From Argentina anserina (Eukaryota; Streptophyta; Magnoliopsida; Rosales; Rosaceae): DNA of 64,000 nucleotides. The number at the start of each line of letters is the position of its first letter. Position 1 is the stretch's first letter. Under the pieces are notes generated by a model that worked only from the letters and a program-made list of their open reading frames with translations, did not search any database and was not told the origin of the DNA. Of this stretch, positions 1 through 12,781 are shown in pieces. The translations under genes were made by a program, and so were the position numbers. The stretch lies in the NCBI RefSeq assembly GCF_933775445.1, contig NC_065874.1, positions 13,101,001 through 13,165,000 of the forward strand. The letters are read 5' to 3'.

Positions 1-1014
1 TTAAACGTGAATGTTATAAACTGAGATTAAGTATAAAAAAAAAAAAAGGAAACTATGATGTGGTTATAAGTTATTAGCTATTACAATAGCAAGTAGATTA
101 CAGACACATGAGTTTCCACTTGATAATTTATACTTCTTAGATGCAGGACATATTTTCCTACAATGCCAAAACTACAACAGAAAACTACAAAGAATATGCA
201 GGAAATTTCCCCATTTCAAACATCAATAATTCACAACTACAGAGTCCCCTGTCTACAGGATCAATGCGAGTGAGAGTAACAAACACCAGATGCCAAAAAA
301 ATGAAAAAACCAGAGCAATGACCACTAACAAATTAACATATGTCCAAGTACTCAAGGTTAGCAAACAAGATATTACCCATCCAAATGCGAAATGGAGATT
401 ATTTCCAGTTCCCAACGGCACCGTGGCAACTGGAGGTGGGTTAGGTAGTTTAAGATCAGACACTACACTGAGGAGCCAGCCAGCTGTACCATCTCCACCT
501 GCAACCTATCAATTTCAACTGCCTATCATTCGAAGATAACAGAACAAATTTAAATGTCATTTCAGAGACACACACACAACTCTCCACATACACAAACACA
601 CAACAACAACGAAAACTCACAATTATTCTCAACCTCTTCTCGATATCAGCAGCCAAAGCATCCCCCTTAAACTTGAGTGTCTCCAAAGTAACATAGAGCT
701 TATGAAGCACCTTGTCAGGTGCCTTCTCTCCCAAGTCAAACACCTAAAAACAAGGCCATTCCAATCAATCTCCACATATTCAGCTCATACAAACCACGCT
801 ATTCCTCGCGCTTTAAAAAACAACTCACCTGATTCTCATTGAGAAGTGCTCTATATGTAAGAAGCAGTTCACCTCCAAGCTGTCCACCACTTCTGGCATT
901 CACAAACACTATCACCGGACACGACGGCGCAAATTTGATCCTCGGCATCGCGCCACCCACCAGTATGTAATTCGGAATGTAAAACTCCTTCAACTTGTCT
1001 CTATCCCCCATCAT
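1..1014 (-). CDS. DGK5: Diacylglycerol kinase, 5' half (runs off the left edge)
   Basis: Phosphorylates diacylglycerol to phosphatidic acid in membrane lipid signalling. Three coding exons are readable: 829-1014 (62 codons, start ATG at 1012-1014, second ATG at once after it), 621-743 (41 codons) and 377-505 (43 codons). All join in frame at GT-AG sites. The first exon carries the kinase start, with [20 protein letters not shown]; the third carries the nucleotide-binding GGDGT loop and the PLGTGNNL motif. Positions 1-376 read as intron, so the rest of the catalytic and accessory domains lies outside. No C1 domains precede the kinase, which fits the short plant DGKs. The [11 protein letters not shown] start recalls DGK5, so the paralogue call is from memory. 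A 5'-UTR intron (about 1027-1442) separates the start exon from a leader exon at about 1443-1640. Confidence 0.88.
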
Positions 1015-1665
1015 CGCCTCCCAACTGAAAATAATTAAAAAAAAAATCATTCATTCAATTCAAACACTCCAAATCTCAAATTCATCACCTAATTATTTCC
1101 AATCATGATTCTTCAGATAAGTTTTTCGCCTCGTTTTCGATAATTCTCCAATTCTAACCTAACAAAATTCCAAGCACAACTTCACAACCAAACAAAAAAC
1201 AAGCACCGGAATTCCGAAATGAAACAACAAAACTCCTCTAAATTTCAACATCAAAAATCACATTTCAACCTCTTGGCAACCAAGCCGTGAATCTGCGACC
1301 CCAAGCGGCTGCCGGAGATTCGATTCCGGAGCTCCATTATCACCGTTATTCAATTTTCCGAGAGCAAAAGCCAGGCAGTAGTAGTTGTTTATATAGCAAA
1401 CCGAATCATAAGGTGCATGGAATATCAAGGTAGTTGTGTACCTGAGATAAAGAAGCTTGGGAGAAATTTCCAAAGCAAGATATTCAGGAATCGGAAAACA
1501 AAGCCTCCACACTGTTAATCCGGATAGAAAGCAAAGGCGGCGATTCGGAGAAGGACGAATCAGAGACGAAAAGAATCAGAAGCTTCGTCTGGTCTTGGAA
1601 TTTAATTTCAAAAAAAGTGATTCGGAAAGTTTTAGGGGTTTTGTTTAGTCGAGCACGAAAGAGGT

Positions 1666-1677
1666 TGGCTTTTATAG
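1666..1677 (-). promoter_or_regulatory. TATA box of the diacylglycerol kinase gene
   Basis: On the minus strand this reads CTATAAAAGCC. It lies about 20-30 bp upstream of a plausible transcription start near 1640, ahead of the leader exon. Inferred from motif and position only. Confidence 0.5.
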
Positions 1678-1797
1678 AGGGAGCCAAAAAGGATTTGAAC
1701 CCCGTGTCGTCATTAAGAAGGTGTGTTTTTTGGTAGTTATTATTGGCTGCGGAGAGGTCTATGGGGATTGTGACGGGGCAGCGATGTGGGATTTGAG

Positions 1798-1803
1798 CAC
1801 GTG
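1798..1803. promoter_or_regulatory. G-box CACGTG
   Basis: A palindromic CACGTG about 120 bp upstream of the proposed TATA box of the diacylglycerol kinase gene. It is a known core site for bZIP and bHLH factors. Whether it functions here is inference. Confidence 0.35.
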
Positions 1804-2219
1804 TATGTATATTTAAATAGGAAATTTGAATGGGTTTGGACGTTTGGTGGTGGTGTAGAAATTGGAAATGATTAACGAAAATGGGAAGGATTCAACGCGG
1901 AATGTCACGTTTTGCCGGCAAGTTCAGGCTGGATTGGATATGTTTATGTGCCTGTAGTTGGCTTAAATGAGTGAGGATCCGAATAAGGGATGTTTATATA
2001 TTTTGGTGGTGTCTTGTTTTGGTGAAGCCAGAGATTTCTTTGTGCAAGTTAAGTAGGGGCGTCAGTTGAGTATAGCAATCAGTCACACCACCAATTGTTA
2101 AAGAAAGTGTCCTTTACTGATTTGATGTTGTCACTTCTGATGTGTAGTTTGGTTTACGGGATCCTCTCCGAACCAAGGTTTTTTACCTGATCTTTTCTAA
2201 CCTTTTAACTGTACGACTG

Positions 2220-2220
<1 letters not shown>

Positions 2221-2279
<59 letters not shown>
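2221..2279. repeat. (TC)n microsatellite
   Basis: About 29 uninterrupted TC units. It lies in the spacer upstream of the diacylglycerol kinase gene; otherwise I see nothing gene-like between 1690 and 2500. Confidence 0.95.
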
Positions 2280-2283
<4 letters not shown>

Positions 2284-2501
2284 TCCAATACCAACGATAG
2301 TTACTCGATGAAGACCAAAAAGCCGAAAATGAGGAAAGCTGCTTTCGTCGTGGCCGGATTGTTCGAGAGGTGACGGACTGCTGGGATGGAGAATATAAAA
2401 TTAGAGTATCTTGAGCACATTAGAGAGGTGACGGTGTGGTCTTTATGAAGCTTATTTTTGACGCACGATTAAGCCATCTCGAATTGACCTAAGATGAGAG
2501 C

Positions 2502-2895
2502 AGTGGCCGGACCCATGATTTCAAGTTATGGTGAACTTGAAATTTCTCTTCTGACTGAAGTGACAAGAAAGTTTTCCTTATATTAGTCCACGGCGTGGAG
2601 GGGATAATTTTCAGATAACGTGTCAAATATTAGATTAAAAATGTTTGTAAGTCTATTTGTATTGAGAGAATGTAAAAAAAAAAAAACCATTTATAAGAAG
2701 AAATCCACACAAATGAAGTATACAAAAAATAAAAAAATAAGTTGTTGCAGATAGGAATCAAACCTGGGTGGCGTACATACAAGTCTTTTTAGTTAACCAA
2801 GTCTGCTAAGCACTCAATACTGATATGTTGGGCATAGTAAAAAATTTATTGAACAATTTCGGGTGGACTCACCGCTCAACGTAGGTCCGCCCCCT
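2502..2895 (-). mobile_element. Small TIR-like element with tRNA-like boxes
   Basis: The ends are imperfect inverted repeats: the right end read on the minus strand begins AGGGGGCGGACCTAC and the left end begins AGTGGCCGGACCCA. On the minus strand an A-box-like TAGCAGACTTGG (2797-2808) is followed by a B-box-like GGTTTGATTCC (2754-2764), spaced as in tRNA genes. The same layout occurs on the plus strand at 37053-37728. No clean target duplication was found. It may be a SINE-like or hAT-like non-autonomous element. Confidence 0.4.
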
Positions 2896-2939
2896 AGATA
2901 AGAGTTAAAAACCTCTTTTTTGACACATACCATCTCCAA

Positions 2940-2954
2940 CCCCCCCCCCCCCCC
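2940..2954. repeat. Poly-C tract
   Basis: Fifteen consecutive C residues in the spacer between two elements. Its exact length may suffer from sequencing error. Confidence 0.9.
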
Positions 2955-3081
2955 TTTATGCACACACAAATCACGAGACTCGTGCCTCCCTACTCTTTAA
3001 TTTTACAAAGATTGTTCCAAGCAACACTTCCCTACTAAAATTTATTAGCACACATTTGATGTGGAGAAGCACAAAAACTAG

Positions 3082-6061
3082 TGTTGATACCCGAAAAATC
3101 ATGCACTTGACAAGTACGTTTTCATTAGCAAGAAACTAACTATGTTACTCAATTTACATAAGATCTTATGATTTTATGAATTCTTAACCATGAATTGTCA
3201 AGTAAACGCCCATTCATGTGGGCCCAAGCCGCATTCATGCATCATTGGGGTTTGTAGTAGTGAGTATGGTGTGTAAGGTTACAAAAGCGCATGAACACAC
3301 ATTTAATGATTTATCATCGTTGATAATTTCGGTCTGGGCCCGAAATTCAAGCCCAATAATGTGAATCGATGAAGGTATGGCGGCAATAAAAGAATTGGGC
3401 CTCCTCCTTTTAGATATAAAAATTGAAGCTGTAATACTTCAAAATTTAGTATTTACTATTTAGTACTCTAAGGTTATATTAACTTAGAATTAATTCAATT
3501 TTTCTTCTAATATTTCTCTTTAGAAACCAATGATACTAAGCTTCATGCTTTGAAAGATAGAAAATTTCTTTTTATAAGTATTAGACCATGATTTGAGTAC
3601 GTTAGCTCATATTCTTGCGTATACTCAATACTTTGTAATTGAGTTTAAGACTAATACTAATAATATTATCTTTTACGCATTATATTAGTGTTAGATATTG
3701 CAAATATATTGAAAACCTTATGAAAAGAAGATACTAAATTCTTTTACTTTTTTAGAATAACACATATAAATGTGTTTGTTATATCTACATATATATATAA
3801 GCCTTATGCCAATATGTTTTGAACCTAGCTGAATTTTACCCCATCACACTATTTGTTTTTCTTTGTCAACAACCACACTAACTAGCTAGGTTATCACTCA
3901 ATATTAATTATTGAGAATGGTATGTGATAATTGAAGTTTTGTGTTGAATCACACTATTTGTTTTTTTTTCTTTTTGTTCTTTGTCAACAACCACACTAAT
4001 TATCTAGATCATCAATTAATATTAATTATCGAGAAGGGTAGGTGAACATTGAAATTTTGTGTTCCATCACACTATTTGTTTTTTTTGTCAACAACCCACT
4101 AACTAGCTAGGACATCACTCAATATTATATTAATTATTGAGAATGGTAGGCGATAATTAAATTTTTTGTGTTCTTTTCTTGGCCTATTTATATTTGTGAG
4201 CTACCTCAAGTTTTCGTCACACTTCAAAATCAGAAATCATGCAAGTCTAAAGTTCCCTTAGTTGATAGAAAACTCAACCATCAAATGTTTCTCAAGCTAA
4301 AATTCTAGCATTCACTCTTTCTCTTTTAAACAAGTTCATTTTTTACTAAAATAATCCAACTTTAGATCCACATCAAAACCTTCCTTTCACCCATGAAACT
4401 TCAAGGTAAGTACATCTTACATCCTTATAATCTTTGTCTTTTAAGATTTATCAAAGTGTATAGCTAAGGATAAAATGGAAAAGACCATGTTTTGGTGAGA
4501 GTTATATTTTTCGTATTTTATAACATCTGAGTTTGTCCAAGATAACAATAACATTAAATTCTTCATGAAAATTTTTCAATTTAGGCTTTTGAATCATTCA
4601 AAAATGTTCAGAAATTGAGAAGTTATGGCTAATCAAAGTTAGAGTTAATAAACTCACTGAAAAATATTTTGTAGCACTCACAACTTTAAAAACTCATATC
4701 TCACTCATTTCTTAACCATTTTCCACAAACTTTATATCAAATTAAAGTATAAGACCTCTACTTTTAATCTGGAAAGTTTTCAGAAGAAATGATAAATTTT
4801 TTGTTATAGGTAGAATATGTAGACATCTAAGATGATAACTTGAAGATCGGTTTTCTGTACTGTTACTGTGTTTGAACTTTTTGGACTCAATGACTTTGAA
4901 CTGGACTATATGACTTATCCTATTGGATTCCTTACGAAAAATACTTGAACATATACTCCTCACTTGCCTGATTTGGACGTTTTTTGATTGAGTTATCGAT
5001 ACGGAAAGTTGACGGACTTTGATACTATTATTTGAATGACAATTGCTATTTTGGACAAAGACTTTCCTTATTATGGGAGAAATGACTACTAATCCTTTGA
5101 TTACTAACTAATATTATCTAATTATTTTTAATTTAAAGTACATTTACTTTATTTGCACATTTACTTTCAAGTTTATTAACTTGTTTATTTCATGCATACA
5201 TTGAATTATTGATAAGTATTTATATCTTGGTGTAAGATTATATATATATATATATATTTTAGTATTTAAATTGTCTTAATTACTAAACTTTGTGATATTC
5301 TATTGACATTATTGAGTTGGAGGTGTGAAGCCGGGTGATTAGTACTACCCCGTGTTTAAGTGAATTTCTGGTAAAATTACTTTGTGCTTTGTGAGTTAGT
5401 CTTGGGCCCTAGTCCCTAGTGCACTATTATACTCATATGAGAATTGACCTTGAGTATACATACTTTGATGTTGGCCTCGGTATGCTGAGGCTTATTAGTG
5501 TTTTGGGTAAACGTGAACCCTAACATGTGACTTTGTGATTAATTACCAGTTTTCTTGAAAATTCACACAATTGATTGAATATATTGATGCTGATATGTAT
5601 ATCTATATGCATAAGTAAGAATTCGTGTGACTAAATACATATGGTTCTTGGTAGATTTTACTTGGTTGTTCATATTTGAATTTCTTATTAGTCAAATTAT
5701 TATAAGAATGTATTATGTACTTACTGAGTCTGTGTTACTCATGATGCTATACAATCTTATTTTCAGGTAATAAGTATATGTTTGGGAAATGGGATGAATC
5801 TACTAAATAAAATGATGGTTTTTCTTCAATTATTATTTCAAGACAATAAATGCGAGACTCATGTATCTTCACTAAAATTTTAGTATTTTCTAAATCCGTT
5901 GTATTGTAAAATAACTCTGATTCCATTTTCTAATAAAAGTATTATTCAGACATATATTTCTATCAGTTTTATTGAGGAAATTTTATTGGTTTTAAGATCA
6001 CACCTCAAATTCGGGAACCATATTTCCATATAATAATAGTCTCGGATTTAGGGGCGTGACA
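3082..6061 (+). mobile_element. Probable solo LTR (gypsy-type), about 3 kb
   Basis: The stretch begins TGTTGATACCCG and ends GGGGCGTGACA. These are imperfect inverted termini of the TGTYACRCCC type common in plant gypsy LTRs. It has no coding capacity and has typical LTR content: a TATA-like stretch near 3415 and an AT-rich body. No exact 5-bp target duplication flanks it (ACTAG on the left, GAAGC on the right). A GAAGC does occur 11 bp further out on the left, at 3066-3070. The left boundary is therefore uncertain, and the segment could be a decayed fragment rather than a clean solo LTR. Confidence 0.4.
3841..4172. repeat. Three tandem copies of a 107-116 bp unit
   Basis: Copies start near 3841, 3948 and 4064. 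Each begins with a variant of ATCACACTATTTG, continues through GTCAACAACC and an AATATTAATTAT palindrome, and ends near TTTTGTGTT. They differ by small indels in the T-runs. They lie inside the probable solo LTR. Confidence 0.85.
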
Positions 6062-7207
6062 GAAGCTAATACCAAAGTCCAACATCATTCTCCTCTAAAA
6101 AATGACCCAGCATATTTCTTCTAAGCTCCATTTCAATTTGCACACACTCCCAATTTGCTTTCCCCGCACCTCTCAAATACCCAGTATTTGCATCCTTCAG
6201 CAATCACTTACACAAAATAAAACATTAAATCCACATGGTTATCACCTTGTATATGTCCCAACAAACTCTCAAACTAGTCCAAAGTATTCTCTCCCTTTGG
6301 AATCATGAATCCCCAATTTCATATCTTCTTCCAATCTTCCATTCCAGATTTCCCGACGTTGAGATTAGTGTCATCGCCACCCAGCAGTAGCCACTACAGC
6401 AAATCTCGATTTCGTAGAGGAACCATCTTAAGCAAACTTGAAGAACCACCCTAAGCAAACAATATTTCCCTGTTTTTTGGTGCATATATTAGGAGTATAT
6501 GGAAGAGAGATTGTTTTATTTAGAGGATTATAAAGTTTTCAATCACCCAACATCTCAATTGTGAGCCTATAAAAAAGGGAGTTTGGGGTTGGAACGATCA
6601 TCTAATTCCATCAAGCAAAAACCTAGCCTAAGCATTCATGCACTCACGCCTTCAAGCTATAAGTTTTCTTAGCCATTTCCCTTCCAGAACCTCACCCTGA
6701 AACCCAGATTTGCTTCTAGAAAACCAACCCTTCAAAATTTGCCCAATTCTTCCACCACCGTGTATTTTTAGCTCCCACGCCAAGCTTATTTTGCAAAGCT
6801 TTGTTAGTTTGAATCACGCACAAAATTAATTCAATCCTCTAAGTTATTGAGTTAATTATGGCCTAGTTACCTCTTAAATCAAAAGAACCCATCACAACTA
6901 GTAAGAGATCGAAAACAACTCATAATGGACTACGATTGGAGAGATTGAGTTACCACTCTTATCAACAAATCTGTCATAAAACTACTCATTGTTATCTCTC
7001 AAACTTGTTACTCCACATTTCTCAGATGATAAAAAAGTTGTAATTTTATTGGATCCTACAAAATTAGGCAATTCAAATACTTCTCATGTTTCCGAACAAT
7101 CTCCACTTAAACTTGAGGCAACTCATATCGGAAGGTAGAATGACATTGTTACCGAAAACAACACTGCGTTCTACACAATTTCATGAATCTAAATTCTAAT
7201 TTTTCTA
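6062..7207. other. Spacer without recognised gene
   Basis: AT-rich sequence with only short open frames that match no family I know. A TATA-like CTATAAAAAAG at about 6566 is not followed by a convincing coding exon. Confidence 0.5.
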
Positions 7208-8758
7208 AGGTGATTTCACTAAATAATATCCCAATTATTTTGCATTCTAACTTTTAGTACCTCGTATTTGGAAACTATCGCATTGGTACATGAAATCTCT
7301 ATCTCAACCCAATTTTAGTTTATTTTGTCAATTAACACCGTTAGTATCTTCATCTCCGACCAATTTTAAGGGGCATTATAGTTACTTCATTTCCCTTAGA
7401 TTTCAACTTCTATTTAAAAAAACAAGTTAATTAATATATATAATTTCATAAGAAAATAAATAAGCATAATTAATTTACCACAACTATTACAAACAAGTTA
7501 AAGTTCGCAATTAAAAAATATACCAGCATATATTTCATATTGTATAAGTCTTTCAACCAATAATCATGCATACTGTTATAATAAAATAGTGAAAAGCTCT
7601 ATCATATGCAACCAGAGATGAGCTGAAGCATCATCAGCATCATCTTTCTCAAGGAACAAGACAACAAAAGCACTTGGATCTCGTCCAGAAAGAGGTGCTA
7701 TTACGACACTAATATCAACACAGTATTTGACCAACCACCCCGAGTAGTCCCTCTATCTCCATCACCTCAACCTGAGTCTGGCAATGCTCAAGAACCTCAA
7801 CCAGACACAAACATCTGTCATACTCCCCAAAATATATGTCTGAATTTAGCAACACCATGTTGTTTCCTCTTCCATTCATACTCTAAATAAAAGTCATTTG
7901 CTACCTGAGGAACAGGAGGGGCAGTCCCTACAATTCGCAAACTCTCCTCACCAAAGTCATAGTAATGCTTCAAATCCCAGTCCTGCCTTTCAAACCCTTA
8001 TGGCTCCCCTTCTTCAACAATGCATGACAAGCCTACGCCACATGTCCTCTTTATCCAACGAACAACGTCGTTGTAGTAAACTGCTCCTTCCCTGCAACTG
8101 TCGATGAAAAACTCATCATGACCGTTGTCGTAAAAACTGACGATGAAGAAATAAGCCTTGAAACTCCTATCCCAAGTCCCGGTCTCCGATGAGTACACCT
8201 CAATCCGTTGGCGCCTACTGCGGAATGGGCCATGACTCACACACCACCCTGTAATGCGGCAACTTGCAAGAGTCGAAAGTCAATCCATACCTCACAAACA
8301 TCCGCGAATCTTCATCCAAAATTTCGAGGCTTGGCGCAGAGAGACGTCAGAACTTGTTTGTTGTCGGATTGACGATGTATATCTCTAGCTTGTTGGTTGA
8401 TGAACATAAATAATATGAAATATATGCTGGTATATTTTTTTAATTGCGAACTTTAAATTATTTGTAATAGTTGTGATAAATTAATTATGTTTATTATTTT
8501 GTTATGAAATGATATATATTAATTAATTTTTTTAAAAAAATAGAAGTTGAAATCAGAGAGAAATGAAGTTACAAAAATGCCCCTGAAATTGTTTGAAGAT
8601 GAAGTTACTAATGATGTTAATTGACGGAAGGAACAAAAATTGGTGTTAATTGACCAAATGAACTAAAATTAAGTTGAAATATAGACTTGAAGTATCTATG
8701 CGATAATTTCTAAATATTAAGTACTAAACATTAAAATATTGTTTTACTGAAATCACCC
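7208..8758. mobile_element. Pack-MULE: Mutator-like element carrying F-box gene pieces
   Basis: The element is 1551 bp with long terminal inverted repeats, about 7208-7575 and 8395-8758, roughly 80 percent alike by eye. The left end begins AGGTGATTTCACTAAA and the right end, read inward, begins GGGTGATTTCAGTAAAA. A perfect 9-bp target duplication, ATTTTTCTA, lies on both sides (7199-7207 and 8759-8767). Nine-base duplications and TIRs over 100 bp are hallmarks of Mutator-like elements. There is no transposase, so it is non-autonomous. The interior holds fragments of a host F-box gene. Confidence 0.85.
7615..8400 (-). pseudogene. Captured F-box-associated domain fragment
   Basis: Read on the minus strand, the interior of the Pack-MULE resembles the F-box-associated (FBA) domain of plant F-box proteins in several frames. 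An early segment holds YIVNPTTNKF and GLTFDSCKLPHYRVVC, a middle one (8240-8000) holds RIEVYSSETGTWDRSF and an AVYYNDVVRWI motif, and a late one holds DYSGWLVKYCVDI. Stops and frame changes separate them (for example a stop right after NPTTNKF). The N-terminal F-box itself is not visible. It is best read as a broken capture of host coding sequence; expression is unknown. Confidence 0.75.
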
Positions 8759-9136
8759 ATTTTTCTATCCAACGTAAAATAAATGACAACAAACGACTCC
8801 GACGGTGGAACCCATCACTGCCCACTTATAAAAGGTTCCAAATTATTCCCGTGTGGCCGAAAGGGAGCAAAAGCAAAGCACAAGGTGAAGAGAAAAGAAG
8901 GGCAGAAAGATTTGCTCAGAGAGTCTCGCCTCGCACACCATATCTACCTCCCGACAATTTATTCCCCAAAAACAGGAAAACCCTTCCCGACTCGCCACGT
9001 GGATCAACCACCATCTCCACCTTCATTGCGCCACCTTCACCGTCCATGGTGGCTCACGATTCACGTCCCACATATTGATGCAAACGCCGGCCACACAACC
9101 CCGTTGGACGATTTCTGTCAGCCCAATCCAATCATC

Positions 9137-12100
9137 ATGTCCAGGTTAGTAGTTTCCTCCCCAACCTCTCTATTACCTTAGCTGAATAGACTTTCGGGTC
9201 TGAGGGATTGTCAAGAGTATAAGTCTGTTGTTGAACTTGTTTTGTATTGTTATACAATTATCAATTATCACGCAATAGGGATTGGTGGAATACTGGAATT
9301 GTTTTTGTTCCAATTTCATGTATGTGGTTGTATTCGCAAGTTTAGTAGATTAGGTGGACTGTGGTTTAGTGTCGTGAAGAGATTTGGTGATATGCAGATT
9401 TTTGGCATATGGAAATGTTAGGAGGGTTGCGCAGGGAGTTACAAGTAACAGGGCAGATAACACAGTTGAAGCTCCTTACGCTCTCTGCCGGTTGTTTTTG
9501 AGACATAATCATTCGTTAAGAGGGCAGTCCCCGTTTCTGAATAGTGGTGGTTGTAGGAACTTATATAGCGTATCAGCAAGGAGTTCAGCTTCTCAACATG
9601 CCCAATTTGCTTGGAGAAAGCTATCTCACTTATATTTCTATCGGGAAACAGCCTTCCCCCAAATAAGTCGAATGGCCCGTGCTGTGAGCTTCGCTTTGAC
9701 CCGCTCAAATTTAGTGGCTCCTGGTGTTTTTTCCTTTATAGTTGGAGAGTTCATTTGCACGCAGCATACATGCATACAAGCAGAAGGCCTCCCAACAAAG
9801 GACACTTTGTATCTTCATGCCCAAGATGGACATATACTTTTGGCCCTGTTTTTGGTTTCACTTGTGGAGTGTATTATCTTGTTTATCAGAGCAATTTATC
9901 TAGCTGTTTTGTTCTCACCCTGTATAGCCATGTCACTCTTTAAGGGTTCCTTTGGCACCCAGTTTAGGAAACAGTGGCTTCATGTTGTTCATCATACACT
10001 GGAAAAAGCAGGCCCAGCTTTTATAAAATGGGGTCAATGGGCAGCTGCAAGACCAGATCTCTTCCCAAGAGATTTGTGTACTGAACTTGAGAAACTCCAC
10101 AGTAAAGCTCCAGCTCATAGTTTTGACTTCACCAAAAGTAGTGTTGAAAAGGCATTTGGTCGCACGCTGCCTGAAATATTTGAAAATTTTGATGAGGAAC
10201 CTGTGGCGTCAGGAAGTGTTGCTCAGGTTCATCAAGCTATACTCAAGTACAGATACCCGGGTCAGAAGATCAAGCCCATTTTAGTTGCTGTTAAGGTAAG
10301 ACATCCTGGTGTTAGTGAAGCAATTAGGAGGGATTTTATGATAATAAATTGTCTAGCCAAAATTTCAAGGTTCATCCCTTCTTTAAAATTGTGGAGATTG
10401 GATGAAAGCCTACAGCAATTTGCTGTTTATATGTTGTCACAAGTTGATCTTTCAAGGGAAGCTGCTCATCTGAGTCGTTTTAGCTATAATTTTCGAAGAT
10501 CGAAAGATGTCTCATTTCCAAGACCTCTTTATCCCCTGGTGCACCCATCTGTTTTAGTCGAAACATACGAGCAGGGTGAAAGTGTTCAGCACTACGTTGA
10601 TAAACTTGAAGGCAATGAACCGATAAAAAATGCCCTTGCTCACATTGGAACCAATGCACTACTGAAGATGCTTCTGGTATGTATTCACTGTGATCTTGTT
10701 ACTATTGCTTTCCTTTATTTTCATCTAATTATTACAGTTTTTATTTACTCATCATCTTCATTTACTGATGGCCTGGATTATAGAATGATAGGAGTCTGAT
10801 CTAGTTTAATGTTTGTGCAGTATAATATAGAACTTATACCTTTGACCACTCTGTGTCAGGAATAACATTCATAAGGTTGTCGCTGATGCATATATATTCA
10901 TCTCTTTGCGACTGTTTAAGTCGTTGCTAGTACAATATATATTGTTAGTTAAAATTATAACTCAAAGTTGGAGCTAAAAGTGAAATGCCCTGACCCTTGT
11001 AATTGTCACAGTAAATTAGTAATCTGAATGATCCTTGTAAAAAAGAGTTGGATAATGGCAATTTTAGTAGTTATTATTTTTTGATGTATTTCTGAAGCAG
11101 CTTGAATTTGATTGTTCTTTGGTTTTGTTTGCTAAAATGACTTTTTTTTTCTCTTCTTTCTCAGGTAGATAATTTTATTCATGCTGACATGCATCCTGGA
11201 AATATTCTTGTCCGAGTAACCCATAGCAAGGTCCCGGGCAAACAACTTTTTGGATTGAGGCCTCATGTTGTTTTCCTTGATGTGGGCATGACTGCCGAAC
11301 TTTCTAAGAGGGATCAACTGAATTTAGTGGAATTGTTTAAGGGTGTGGCCCTTCGTGATGGTCGAAGTGTCGCAGAGTGCACACTTAGATTATCTGGACA
11401 TCAAAACTGCCCAAATCCAAGTGCTTTTATTCAGGTAAACTTTTTTCTTTTGACTGTCAAAATTCAAATCCAAGTGCATTCACACATCATATTTTCCTTT
11501 TCTGTAAAAGTTTTATACTTCTGAACCCATGAAAAAAAAAACAGTTCATACACTGTCTGAATTATTAACCAGTCATTCTTCATCCCAGTTTCATTATCAT
11601 CATCCATATTTTTTATTTCCAACAAGCGATGAAATCATTATTTATAAGTTCAAGATACACACCAGCCAATGATAAAATCCAAAACTCACCCTTCACTCCT
11701 CTTTCTGAGGGAGAGAAGATGACTGGGACAGGCCATTGTTTGTCTGTTGACTGTTGACACTATCAGCTTCATTATCTATGTGATTTACAGCAATAACTAC
11801 TGCAAGATAATTCTAACATGTTGCTTTTTCTGGGTAATACCTTCTTTTTAATTAAATGCTGTTTGTGCAATTGAGCTTTTTCGCACACAAGTATGTTTTC
11901 AGTGCACCAGTATGAAACTATTTTATATCTTAAGATACTATTAAAAAAAGAAGTTATATCTTAAGATGAAGATGCAATGAAATTCTTTATCCTATGAGAC
12001 ATAAATTCTGAATCGAAGTGGTTAACAGTCAATATAACTGTATTTGTTTCCTGTTCTGTTGGCCTTGTTATAATTGCCATAAAACCCCATAATTGGAATT

Positions 12101-12781
12101 CTGGTTATGATTTGTTGGCATTTATGTTGTTGTTATTTGTTTGCCACTTTGCCAATGTGTCGCCATTTGATATTAGATTTTTGACGCCTTAATTGACTGA
12201 CTAAGGCCTTAAATTTTCTATAATATATGCTTGATCATCTTCTGGGTAACTTGATTCCTAAGTTCACCGATTTTCCTTTTCCTCCCAAATTTGGCCATGC
12301 TCTGTGCAAACCTGTTGCTCTAATTTTATCATTTCTAGTTTGAGTAGATTCATCACTGTCACATATTCTTGTCATGTGGGTTTAACTTTAGGACGACATT
12401 TCTTCAACAGGAAGTAGATAAATCGTTCAAAGTATGGGACTCCCCAGAAGGTGACATGATGCATCCTGGAGATTGCATCCAGCAATTGCTTGAGCAAGTT
12501 AGGAGGCACAAAGTCAAAATAGATGGCAATGTTTGCACAGTGATTGTAACCACTTTGGTTCTTGAGGTAACTGACTTGCATTCTTCCAATATACTGTATA
12601 TGTTTAAGTCAAACACCTTTCCTTTTGGAAATATGTGAACTTTGGTGGTACTTTTCTGTAGGGATGGCAACGGAAACTTGATCCAGAATATGACATGATG
12701 CACACTCTGCAGACCTTGCTTTTTAAGGCGGACTGGGCAGAGTCATTTACTTACACTATTGAGGGCCTCATTGCCCCATGA
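9137..12781 (+). CDS. ABC1/UbiB-family (ADCK-like) atypical kinase
   Basis: Five coding exons (9137-9144, 9398-10676, 11165-11434, 12411-12566, 12662-12781) give 610 aa in one frame. The first coding exon is only 8 nt (ATG TCC AG) and splices into a frame whose first internal ATG would otherwise lie about 90 codons in. Visible family signatures are the KxGQ motif (KWGQWAAARPD), the ATP-site lysine in VAVKVRHPG, the catalytic loop HADMHPGNILV and a metal-binding FLDVGM in place of DFG. The N-terminus is rich in R and S, fits a mitochondrial presequence, and precedes a hydrophobic stretch (about residues 150-185). The family supports coenzyme Q or isoprenoid-lipid metabolism. By memory it is closest to ADCK2-like plant ABC1K15. 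Confidence 0.9.
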
